Shown: positions 1 to 5,094 of the stretch, piece by piece | Layout: each line of letters opens with the position of its first letter | Numbering within the stretch: position 1 is the first letter of the stretch | From: an uncultured Flavobacteriales bacterium | GTDB taxonomy: Bacteria; Bacteroidota; Bacteroidia; Flavobacteriales_D; Sanyastnellaceae | DNA: 5,898 nucleotides | Direction: 5' to 3' | NCBI GenBank assembly: GCA_937897625.1 | Contig: CALCNZ010000156.1 | Coordinates: forward strand, 1 to 5,898 | Program-made: the position numbers and the translations under genes | The notes under the pieces: generated by a model | Database searches by the model: none | Told to the model about the DNA's origin: nothing | What the model saw: the letters and a program-made list of their open reading frames with translations, nothing else

Positions 1-1
1 C

Positions 2-817
2 ACCACTGCTGGAAAATGGTTCGAGAGCGATCAAAATCAGTTGGGTGGAAACATTTCTGTGGACGAACTTGGACACGCGTTAGAGCTGACATCTGATGAC
101 AATCGCTCCGAAGAAGAACATCGCATTTTAGAAGGAATTGTCACCTTCGGAGACAACGAAGTGGTGCAAATCATGACACCGCGTGTAGACATTGTTTGCT
201 TGTTTTTAGGTGAGTCGTTCAAGAGCATTATTCAGCGGGTTGAATCTTCAGGGTATTCTCGTTTTGTGGTTGCAAATGAAAAGCTCGATGCGGTAAGCGG
301 AGTCTTATATGCAAAGGACCTTCTACCTTATTTAGAGTTGGAAGAATTCAATTGGGAGAGTCTGCAACGCAAGCCTTTTTTTGTCCCCGAGAGTAAGCAA
401 GTAGACGATTTGTTAACCGAGTTTCAGCGCGACAAAATGCACATGGCGATTGTCGTAGACGAATACGGCGGGACTTCAGGAATTGTTACCCTTCAAGATA
501 TTCTTCAAGAAATTGTGGGTGAAGTGAAAGATGAGTTCGACGATCAGAGTGAAATTCTTTGGTCGAAGCTCGACGAGAAAAATTTGTTGTTTGTTGCAAA
601 AATTCCACTAATCGATATGTATCGCGTTTATGATATCGATGGCGATGATTTTGAAGCGTCGCGCGGAGACAGCACCACCCTTGGTGGATTCATTGTGGAA
701 CAAATGGGAAGGATTCCGAAGCGAGGAGAAACTTGGCAGTTTGGAAATTTCGAGTTCACCATCGAAGCGGCGGACAATAGAAAAATTAGCCGTGTAAAAT
801 CGAAGAGATATGTTTAA
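2..817 (+). CDS. gldE: GldE-type CBS/CorC domain protein, 3' part (5' end outside window)
   Basis: The open frame runs in from the left edge, so the start and the N-terminal membrane (CNNM/DUF21-type) domain are missing; 271 residues remain. Visible in order are a CBS-pair region with IMTPRVDI (about residues 57-64), GYSRFVV (84-90), GVLYAKDLLPYL (100-111) and the signature VVDEYGGTSGIVTLQDILQE (151-170), then an acidic linker. A C-terminal CorC/HlyC transporter-associated domain follows, including TTLGGFIVEQMGRIP (225-239). The family resembles CorC/hemolysin-type membrane proteins. It is called GldE rather than a generic CorC because gldD follows directly, a pairing known from Flavobacterium johnsoniae, where both are linked to gliding and type IX secretion. 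The stop TAA at 815-817 lies inside the start of gldD, suggesting coupled translation. The TTG at 41 is an internal codon, not the start. Family assignment is firm; the name depends on context. Confidence 0.88.
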   Translation, partial: TTAGKWFESDQNQLGGNISVDELGHALELTSDDNRSEEEHRILEGIVTFGDNEVVQIMTPRVDIVCLFLGESFKSIIQRVESSGYSRFVVANEKLDAVSGVLYAKDLLPYLELEEFNWESLQRKPFFVPESKQVDDLLTEFQRDKMHMAIVVDEYGGTSGIVTLQDILQEIVGEVKDEFDDQSEILWSKLDEKNLLFVAKIPLIDMYRVYDIDGDDFEASRGDSTTLGGFIVEQMGRIPKRGETWQFGNFEFTIEAADNRKISRVKSKRYV

Positions 818-1412
818 GAAATATAGACGTTTAATTCTTTTGTCGGTAGGCATTTTGTTCGCGGCATGGGGCGTTTATTATTTTTTCTTCGCCGAGCAAA
901 CAAGTGTTCCGAGGAAGAAATCTTATTTCCGAATAGATTTTCCAGAAAAAAAATATACCGCCTATCAGAGCCAATGTCCGGTGACATTTGAGGTTCCGAA
1001 CTATGCTAAGATTGAAAATGTTCCTGCAGAAGAAGGCAATACGGGTTGTTGGTTCAACCTACTTGTACCTCGCCTTCATGCAACCGTTTACTGCTCTTAT
1101 TTTCCGGTAAACAACGATTTAGAAAAGCACATTTCAAAAGCTTACGATTTCACGCTCATGCATGAAGTGAAAGCAACGGCTATTCGCAGAACACAGGTGC
1201 GTATTGATTCGACTAAGATGTATGGAATTATCTACGATCTAGAGGGTGACGCAGCTTCGCAACTGCAATTTTTTGTTACAGACAGCGTGAATCACTTTTT
1301 GCGAGGGGTGCTTTATTTCAGAAATAGACCGAACGCAGATTCTCTTGCGCCATGTTTAGATTTCATGCGCAAAGACGTTGTGCACATGATCGAAACCATG
1401 CGTTGGAAGTAA
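810..1412 (+). CDS. gldD: Gliding motility protein GldD
   Basis: A 200-residue protein, close to the usual GldD length. GldD is an envelope protein needed for gliding and type IX secretion in Flavobacterium; its biochemical role is unknown. Recognisable family features are SYFRIDFPEKKY (residues 38-49), the QCPVTFEVPNYAKI stretch (55-68), YDLEGDAASQLQFFVTDS (142-159), HFLRGVLYFRNRPNADS (162-178) and the end HMIETMRWK. The ATG overlaps the gldE stop by 8 bp (ATGTTTAA). The N-terminus (FKKYRR then hydrophobic residues about 8-27) is a signal or signal-anchor segment. Family members are normally called lipoproteins, but here no cysteine occurs before Cys56, so no lipobox is visible. The stop TAA at 1410-1412 directly touches the stop of the convergent small gene. 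Confidence 0.9.
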   Translation: MFKKYRRLILLSVGILFAAWGVYYFFFAEQTSVPRKKSYFRIDFPEKKYTAYQSQCPVTFEVPNYAKIENVPAEEGNTGCWFNLLVPRLHATVYCSYFPVNNDLEKHISKAYDFTLMHEVKATAIRRTQVRIDSTKMYGIIYDLEGDAASQLQFFVTDSVNHFLRGVLYFRNRPNADSLAPCLDFMRKDVVHMIETMRWK

Positions 1413-1571
1413 TTACTTCGTCCAGCGAATAATTAGCACTATTAGTGCAACAGCAAAGACTAAAATTGAAATCTTATTAATCCCGTGCATCATGCGCAGA
1501 TTAACATCGCCTTGCTCTTTTTTGAAAAGGTTCAAGGGGTTCAGGTAGTGAAGGATTTTTTTAAGTATCAT
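1413..1571 (-). CDS. Small single-pass membrane protein, DUF6728-like
   Basis: A 52-residue frame too short for most ORF cut-offs. It begins ATG at 1571-1569, overlapping the ridA stop as ATGA, and ends TAA at 1415-1413, flush against the gldD stop. The N-terminal half is amphipathic and basic (MILKKILHYLNPLNLFKKEQ), then NLRMMHGINKISIL (residues 24-37) leads into one strongly hydrophobic helix (about 34-48) and the short basic tail RWTK. The 'R-M-M-H-G-I-N-K-I-S-I' block plus one helix is what I recall of a short uncharacterised Bacteroidota family (DUF6728); that match is from memory. No function is known to me. The perfect fit between ridA and gldD, with 4-bp translational coupling, argues strongly that it is a real gene co-transcribed with ridA. 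Confidence 0.75.
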   Translation of the reverse strand: MILKKILHYLNPLNLFKKEQGDVNLRMMHGINKISILVFAVALIVLIIRWTK

Positions 1572-1951
1572 GATTTTACAATTGCGATCATACTAATTTC
1601 AACTTTCGCGCTTTTTGGAAGTTGCGCTACTTCAACCGTTTCTCTTGCAGGAAAAGGTGCCACCATGTACTTCGCATAAACGGCGTTCACTTGTGCAAAG
1701 TCCGTCATGCTTTGTAAGAAAATACTGGTTTTCACCACACCACTGAAATCCGCACCAGAAGCCTCAAGTAACGCTTCTAAGTTTTTCATTACCAATTCCG
1801 CCTCCACTTCAATGTTTGAAGGAATGTACTCTCCTGTTGCAGGATCAATAGCAATTTGTCCGCTCGTGTATACCATTCCGTTCGCTACAATAGCTTGACT
1901 GTAGGGGCCGATAGGTGCAGGTACTTTTTTTGATTCAATTGCAGTTTTCAT
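1568..1951 (-). CDS. ridA: RidA family enamine/imine deaminase
   Basis: A 127-residue protein of the YjgF/YER057c/UK114 family at the normal length. RidA is a cytosolic homotrimer that hydrolyses reactive 2-aminoacrylate and related enamines/imines made by PLP enzymes such as threonine/serine dehydratase, releasing 2-oxoacids and ammonia. Visible family features are APIGPYSQA (residues 12-20, with Tyr17), YTSGQIAIDP (28-37), the PFPARETVEVAQLPK signature (99-113) with the substrate-carboxylate-binding Arg103, and Glu118 in KVEIS, matching the catalytic Glu of E. coli RidA. All key residues are present, so it should be active. The signature has Thr105 where many members have Cys. The ATG at 1951-1949 is followed at once by the expected MKTAIESKKVPAP start. 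It is the first gene of a two-gene minus-strand unit and diverges from pabA across 40 bp. Confidence 0.95.
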   Translation of the reverse strand: MKTAIESKKVPAPIGPYSQAIVANGMVYTSGQIAIDPATGEYIPSNIEVEAELVMKNLEALLEASGADFSGVVKTSIFLQSMTDFAQVNAVYAKYMVAPFPARETVEVAQLPKSAKVEISMIAIVKS

Positions 1952-1973
1952 TCGTAATGTTGCGTAGTTTTTT

Positions 1974-2005
1974 CAAACTTCGACATAAAAGGTGGAACAC
2001 ACAAA
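1974..2005 (-). promoter_or_regulatory. Candidate ridA promoter (Bacteroidota type)
   Basis: On the minus strand TTTG (2005-2002) is followed after 20 bases by GAAGTTTG (1981-1974). This matches the Bacteroidota pattern TTG...TAnnTTTG except for one base (G for T at the first position). It would place transcription start about 15 bases before the ridA ATG. The upstream element would lie inside the first codons of the divergent pabA gene. Only one near-match supports it, so it is tentative. Confidence 0.3.
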
Positions 2006-2573
2006 TAAGAACATATTATTCATCGATAACTTCGACTCGTTCACCTACAATTTGGTGCACTATTGCGAAGCGTTGAACGCCAAGGTTCGTGTGGTGCGTA
2101 ACAACGAAATTCCGTGGGAAGAAGTGTTGAATTACGATGCGGTTGTTCTTTCTCCAGGCCCAGGATTGCCTGGTGAATCGGGCGATTTGATGAAATTCAT
2201 TGCCACGTTTTGGGAACAAATTCCCATGTTAGGAATTTGCTTGGGCTGTCAGGCTATGGCTTTGCACGATGGAGGCAGATTGAAGAATCTCGATCATGTA
2301 CTGCATGGAATTTCTTCGCAGGTCAATCAAGAGGCCTCTTCCATTTTGTTTAACGGATTGCCCACGAAATTCGAAGTTGGACATTACCACAGTTGGGTAA
2401 TAGACAATGAATTTCTTCCTTCTTCGTTCGAAGTATCGGCAAGGAACAACGAGGGTTTGGTTATGGCAATTCAACACAAAGTATTACCTTTAATGGCTGT
2501 TCAATTTCATCCGGAATCGGTCTTAACAAAAGACGGAATGTCCATGATGAAGAATTGGATAAATTCAATTTGA
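1992..2573 (+). CDS. pabA: Aminodeoxychorismate/anthranilate synthase component II (glutamine amidotransferase)
   Basis: A 193-residue class I glutamine amidotransferase at full family length. It hydrolyses glutamine and passes ammonia to a chorismate-using partner (PabB for folate, TrpE for tryptophan). Seen are the N-terminal LFIDNFDSFTYNLVHY (residues 9-24), the oxyanion segment LSPGPGLP (53-60), the nucleophile elbow GICLGCQ with Cys83, YHSW (132-135) and the His-Glu part of the triad in VQFHPESVL (170-178; His173, Glu175). No partner gene is in the window, so pabA versus trpG cannot be settled; the non-trp neighbours make pabA or a dual-use subunit the better guess. The elbow reads GCQ where most relatives have GHQ. 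Start: an in-frame TAA sits at 1986-1988, and GTG at 1992 is the only usual start codon before the conserved IDNFDSF motif, so GTG is assigned. Confidence 0.9.
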   Translation: MEHTNKNILFIDNFDSFTYNLVHYCEALNAKVRVVRNNEIPWEEVLNYDAVVLSPGPGLPGESGDLMKFIATFWEQIPMLGICLGCQAMALHDGGRLKNLDHVLHGISSQVNQEASSILFNGLPTKFEVGHYHSWVIDNEFLPSSFEVSARNNEGLVMAIQHKVLPLMAVQFHPESVLTKDGMSMMKNWINSI

Positions 2574-2575
2574 AT

Positions 2576-3241
2576 ATGGAATTTTTAAGAAAAAGTATTT
2601 TTATTTTCTGTTTGAATGTCCTTGTCCATGCGGCTTTTGGACAGTCTTATCAGATTGCTGTTTTGAAATACAAGGGGGGTGGAGACTACTACGCGAATCC
2701 GACCAGCTTACCGAATCTTGTTTCTTTTGTGAATCGCGAATTGAAGATGAACATAGCGAAGGAAACACCCTATGTGGAAGTTGGAAGTACTGAGCTGTTC
2801 AACTATCCGTTCGTGCACATGACGGGTCATGGAAATGTAGTTTTTTCTGCATCTGATGCGGAAAACCTGAGAATATATTTATCAAGCGGAGGCTTTCTAC
2901 ATATTTCCGATAACTATGGACTAGACAAGTTTATTCGAAAGGAAATGAAGAAGGTTTTTCCAGATGCTGAATTTGTGGAAATTCCTTTTGGTCATCCGAT
3001 ATATCATCAGAAGTATGAATTCAATTCGGGTCTTCCGAAGATACACGAGCACGACAACAAGGCTCCGCAGGGATTGGGAATTTTTGTAGAAAACCGTTTG
3101 GTTGTATTCTACGATTACGAATGCGATTTGGGCGATGGTTGGGAAGATGCCAATGTGCACAAGGACTCCGAAGCTTCGCGCGCCAAGGCATTGCAAATGG
3201 GAGCGAATCTCTTACAGTATGCGTTCACCGGAGGTAAATGA
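2576..3241 (+). CDS. Exported DUF4159 domain protein
   Basis: A 221-residue protein starting at ATG 2576, two bases after the pabA stop. Residues 1-23 form a Sec signal peptide (MEFLRK, hydrophobic core, cleavage plausible after AAFG), so the mature protein should be periplasmic or outer-envelope associated; there is no lipobox Cys at the cleavage site. The rest fits the DUF4159 family: IAVLKYKGGGDYYANPTSLP (residues 27-46), NYPFVHMTGHGNV (76-88), LRIYLSSGGFLHISDNYG (98-115), IPFGHPIY (136-143), and DLGDGWEDANVHKD (184-197). As I recall, this family is placed in the class I glutamine amidotransferase-like fold group, without a demonstrated activity. The function is unknown. An in-frame TTG at 2555 lies inside pabA and would spoil the signal peptide, so it was not used. 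The 3' end overlaps the next gene by 23 bp, and the three-gene set looks like one transcript. Confidence 0.87.
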   Translation: MEFLRKSIFIFCLNVLVHAAFGQSYQIAVLKYKGGGDYYANPTSLPNLVSFVNRELKMNIAKETPYVEVGSTELFNYPFVHMTGHGNVVFSASDAENLRIYLSSGGFLHISDNYGLDKFIRKEMKKVFPDAEFVEIPFGHPIYHQKYEFNSGLPKIHEHDNKAPQGLGIFVENRLVVFYDYECDLGDGWEDANVHKDSEASRAKALQMGANLLQYAFTGGK

Positions 3242-3995
3242 GGAACTGCGCGAAGCGCTGGAGCGTTCGGTAGACAAGTACAATCGTCATTCTTTTATAG
3301 AAGAAGATCCGATTAGCATTCCGCATTCGTTCAGTAAAAAAGAGGACATTGAGATTTCGGCTTTCTTAACCGCCACCATCAGTTGGGGCAATCGGAAATC
3401 TATTTTAGTCAGCGCGAACAGGCTTATTGAATATATGGATCGTGCGCCACATGATTTTATTTTGAATGCGCAACCGGAAGATTTCAAAAACTGGAAACCC
3501 TCTATTCATCGTACATTCATGAAAGAAGACGTTGTTTTTTTTGTTGAATCGTTGCGAAGAATGTATGTTGAAGAAGGTGGAATGGAGCTTGTTTTTTCAG
3601 ACGGATTTTCTCGAGGCGGTTCGAAGGAAGGGATTGAATATTTCAGGAATATTTTTATTGGGAACGAAGTCCATCGCGCCTTGAAGCATGTGGCGAGTCC
3701 GGAGAGGAATAGCACCGCGAAGCGGATTAACATGTTTTTACGCTGGATGGTTCGGAGTGATAAACGCGGTGTTGATTTCGGATTGTGGAAGGGAATTAGT
3801 CCTTCTCAATTGTCAATTCCGTTAGATGTTCATTCGGGAAGAACGGCGCGTAAGTTCGGGTTGTTGGATCGTTCTCAATCGGATTGGAAGGCCGTTGAAG
3901 AGTTGGATCGCAATCTTCGATTGTATGATTCGGTTGATCCTGTGAAGTACGACTTTGCTTTGTTTGGCTTGTCGGAAGCGGGATTTGAAAAATGA
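3219..3995 (+). CDS. TIGR02757/DUF2400 family protein
   Basis: A 258-residue cytosolic protein. Family-like blocks are EEDPISIPHSFSKKEDIEIS (residues 28-47), AFLTATISWGNRKSI (48-62), ERNSTAKRINMFLRWMVR (162-179), GVDFGLWKGISPSQLSIPLD (184-203) continuing to VHSGRTARKFGLL, and the C-terminal DPVKYDFALFGLSEAGF. The layout of KRINMFLRWMVR and IPLDVHSGRTARKFGL recalls the helix-hairpin-helix DNA glycosylase fold, where a similarly placed Asp (here Asp203) is catalytic; no C-terminal iron-sulfur cysteine cluster is present. Its role is not established. Start: the frame is open back to 3102, but that extension is an off-frame reading of the preceding gene. ATG at 3219, with GGGAG about 14 bases upstream, gives the expected N-terminus MRSPEVNEELREAL. 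It overlaps the DUF4159 gene by 23 bp. It ends just before a hairpin shared with the convergent response-regulator operon. Confidence 0.88.
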   Translation: MRSPEVNEELREALERSVDKYNRHSFIEEDPISIPHSFSKKEDIEISAFLTATISWGNRKSILVSANRLIEYMDRAPHDFILNAQPEDFKNWKPSIHRTFMKEDVVFFVESLRRMYVEEGGMELVFSDGFSRGGSKEGIEYFRNIFIGNEVHRALKHVASPERNSTAKRINMFLRWMVRSDKRGVDFGLWKGISPSQLSIPLDVHSGRTARKFGLLDRSQSDWKAVEELDRNLRLYDSVDPVKYDFALFGLSEAGFEK

Positions 3996-4015
3996 AAAAG
4001 GGCCATGTGGCCCTT
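3985..4015 (-). terminator. Rho-independent terminator of the XRE-receiver unit
   Basis: Bases 3998-4015 are a perfect inverted repeat, AAGGGCCA/TGGCCCTT around a central TG. It folds as a 7-bp GC-rich stem with a 4-base loop. On the minus strand the stem is followed by TTTTTCATTTTT, a U-tract, and it lies 25 bases past the receiver gene stop. On the plus strand the hairpin follows the TIGR02757 stop by two bases but has no U-tract, so it may act only weakly in that direction. Confidence 0.82.
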
Positions 4016-4040
4016 CCTCGTTATGATGAAACTGCAGAGA

Positions 4041-4532
4041 TTACGAAAGCATTTGTTGACGTAGTAAAAATTCGAATTGCGCGTTTTGTTTTTCGAGACG
4101 CTTGATTGAATTTTCTTTTTCTGCCATTTCTTGATAGTTTTTAAAAGCTGCTTGAAGGGTATCGTTCATTTCTTCTTTTTTGAAGGGTTTGGTAGACACA
4201 CGGAATACACGGGCTTGATTGATAGCGCTGAGCATAGCTTCTGCGGTAATGTTTCCAGAAAGAAGAATACGTTGTGCCTTTGGAAATTCTTGAGCCATGC
4301 GCTGTAGGAAATGAGTTCCTGACATGCTAGGCATTTCGAGGTCTGAAATGATGATATGAATGTTTTCCGACTTCATAATGTTGTATGCATCGAAAGGATC
4401 GGTGGCAGTGTGAACGTTATAGTCGTTTCCAAAAAGCGATTTAAAGGTGTGAAGCACCATTGCGTCGTCGTCTAAGCAAAGAATATTTACCATTGTGTTG
4501 GTTGTATTGATGGGAGAGTCTGAGTGATTCAT
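4041..4532 (-). CDS. Stand-alone receiver-domain response regulator with C-terminal coiled coil
   Basis: A 163-residue cytosolic protein. Residues 15-125 form a receiver domain: VNILCLDDDA (acidic pocket Asp21-23), the phospho-acceptor Asp64 in IISDLEMPSMSG, the switch Ser92 in RILLSGN, and the conserved Lys115-Pro116 in STKPF. All catalytic positions are present, so phosphorylation is expected. The ILLSGNITAEAMLSAINQARVFR stretch is like receivers that precede helical linkers in HD-GYP-type regulators, but here no output domain follows. The protein ends after a charged helix (about 127-161) suited to coiled-coil formation. No histidine kinase is in the window. It follows the XRE gene by 22 bases on the same strand and ends at a terminator, so the two should share a transcript. 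An alternative start at Met14 (ATG 4493-4491) would remove a polar 13-residue leader and give the compact family-like N-terminus MVNILCLDDD. Confidence 0.9.
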   Translation of the reverse strand: MNHSDSPINTTNTMVNILCLDDDAMVLHTFKSLFGNDYNVHTATDPFDAYNIMKSENIHIIISDLEMPSMSGTHFLQRMAQEFPKAQRILLSGNITAEAMLSAINQARVFRVSTKPFKKEEMNDTLQAAFKNYQEMAEKENSIKRLEKQNAQFEFLLRQQMLS

Positions 4533-4554
4533 AGTTGAAGTGTTTGGACTCTAT

Positions 4555-5049
4555 TTAACGTGAGGGGTTCTTTTTAGGTTTCGTTTTTCGGGAATTATTT
4601 TCAGAAGTGTAGGAATCGTGGGTGATTCGTGGCTTCTTGTTTTGAAGATCTGCTATAGCTCTAAGGAGGGTTTGTGTTGTTTGAATGGATTCGTCGAGTC
4701 TTGCCTGAAGAATTGCATTTTCTTCCATCATACGTTTGGTTATGGCGTTTGTTTCCTCGATAACTTCGGCTTTGATTTTCTCTACGTCAATGTGGGCGTA
4801 GGCTTCCGACACCATAAGAAGAGAGGGAGTTACTCTATAGAGTGAAGCGAGTTTTTTGAAGTCTTCTATTTTAACATGACGTTGCCCGTTTTCGAGTCGG
4901 CTGTATTCAGACTGGGAGATTCCGAGTTGATCGGCGATGTATTCTTGTTTAAAAGAATAGAGCATTCTAAGTTGTTTTAACTTAGGGTAGTTTGTGTTTT
5001 TGAAAACAGTTTTCATAGGAGATTTGGTTTTAGTTTTTCCAAAACTCAT
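4555..5049 (-). CDS. XRE-family HTH regulator with coiled coil and basic tail
   Basis: A 164-residue probable DNA-binding protein. Residues about 22-80 are a Cro/C1-type helix-turn-helix: LKQLRMLYSFKQEYIADQLG, then ISQSEYSRLENGQRHVKIED with the recognition helix around Ser45-Glu53, then LASLYRVTPSLLM. Residues about 87-138 are a long charged helix likely to form a coiled coil (HIDVEKIKAEVIEETNAITK and onward). The last 12 residues are very basic (SRKTKPKKNPSR). There is no ligand-sensing, protease or membrane domain. It precedes a receiver protein that has its own coiled coil, which suggests partnership (inference). The upstream 45 bases and the first codons carry repeated AAAAC/GTTTT half-sites, consistent with self-regulation. 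Start: ATG at 5049 is used; Met12 (ATG 5016-5014) is a real alternative, and the longer form adds MSFGKTKTKSP. Confidence 0.88.
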   Translation of the reverse strand: MSFGKTKTKSPMKTVFKNTNYPKLKQLRMLYSFKQEYIADQLGISQSEYSRLENGQRHVKIEDFKKLASLYRVTPSLLMVSEAYAHIDVEKIKAEVIEETNAITKRMMEENAILQARLDESIQTTQTLLRAIADLQNKKPRITHDSYTSENNSRKTKPKKNPSR

Positions 5050-5076
5050 ATTTCAAAAACTGCTTAAAACTGTTTT
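5001..5076. promoter_or_regulatory. Repeated AAAACWGTTTT operator-like sites at the XRE gene start
   Basis: The palindrome AAAACAGTTTT lies at 5003-5013 (extended to the perfect 15-mer TGAAAACAGTTTTCA at 5001-5015). Its other-strand form AAAACTGTTTT is at 5066-5076. The centres are 63 bp apart, about six helical turns. A further AAAACTG lies at 5056-5062, ten bases from the 5066 copy, and an AGTTTT-tcc-AAAACT inverted repeat lies at 5032-5046. Placement around the two possible XRE start codons suggests an autoregulatory operator. The AT-rich context and lysine codons account for part of the pattern, so this is a proposal. Confidence 0.4.
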
Positions 5077-5093
5077 TCGAAATTTTCGAAAAA
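5073..5093. repeat. Perfect 9-bp inverted repeat between PAS-like and XRE genes
   Basis: TTTTTCGAA and TTCGAAAAA flank the spacer ATT. On the minus strand this begins two bases after the stop of the PAS-like gene. It could be a weak AT-rich terminator hairpin for that gene or a binding site in the XRE promoter region. It overlaps the operator-like AAAACTGTTTT copy by four bases. The symmetry is certain; the role is not. Confidence 0.45.
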
Positions 5094-5094
5094 A

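Noticed and set aside
1..30. Adapter or vector at the left end
   Set aside because: The first bases read cleanly as GldE coding sequence in frame (TTAGKWFESD) with no adapter similarity.
1485..1679. Open frame of 64 codons on the plus strand
   Set aside because: It lies antisense to the coupled ridA and small-membrane-protein genes, both of which show clear protein-family features; it has no recognisable domain.
1939..1972. Possible pabA promoter, TTG-N23-TAGTTTTT
   Set aside because: The spacing is at the limit and the last consensus base is wrong; in such T-rich sequence a match of this quality is not convincing.
2555..2575. TTG start seven codons upstream of the DUF4159 ATG
   Set aside because: It lies inside pabA and puts an acidic/polar leader before an otherwise good signal peptide; the ATG at 2576 is two bases after the pabA stop.
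3102..3218. 39-codon N-terminal extension of the TIGR02757 gene
   Set aside because: It is an off-frame reading of the conserved C-terminus of the DUF4159 gene; the in-frame ATG at 3219 gives a sensible family N-terminus.
3506..3733. Minus-strand open frame of 75 codons inside the TIGR02757 gene
   Set aside because: It is antisense to strongly conserved family motifs and resembles nothing known.
4618..4845. Plus-strand open frame of 75 codons
   Set aside because: It is antisense to the XRE-family gene, with Cys/Phe-rich composition typical of a shadow frame.
4555..5049. XRE gene as the antitoxin of a toxin-antitoxin pair
   Set aside because: The partner is a canonical receiver domain with all phosphorylation residues, not a toxin fold, and the PAS-like upstream protein shows no toxin motif.
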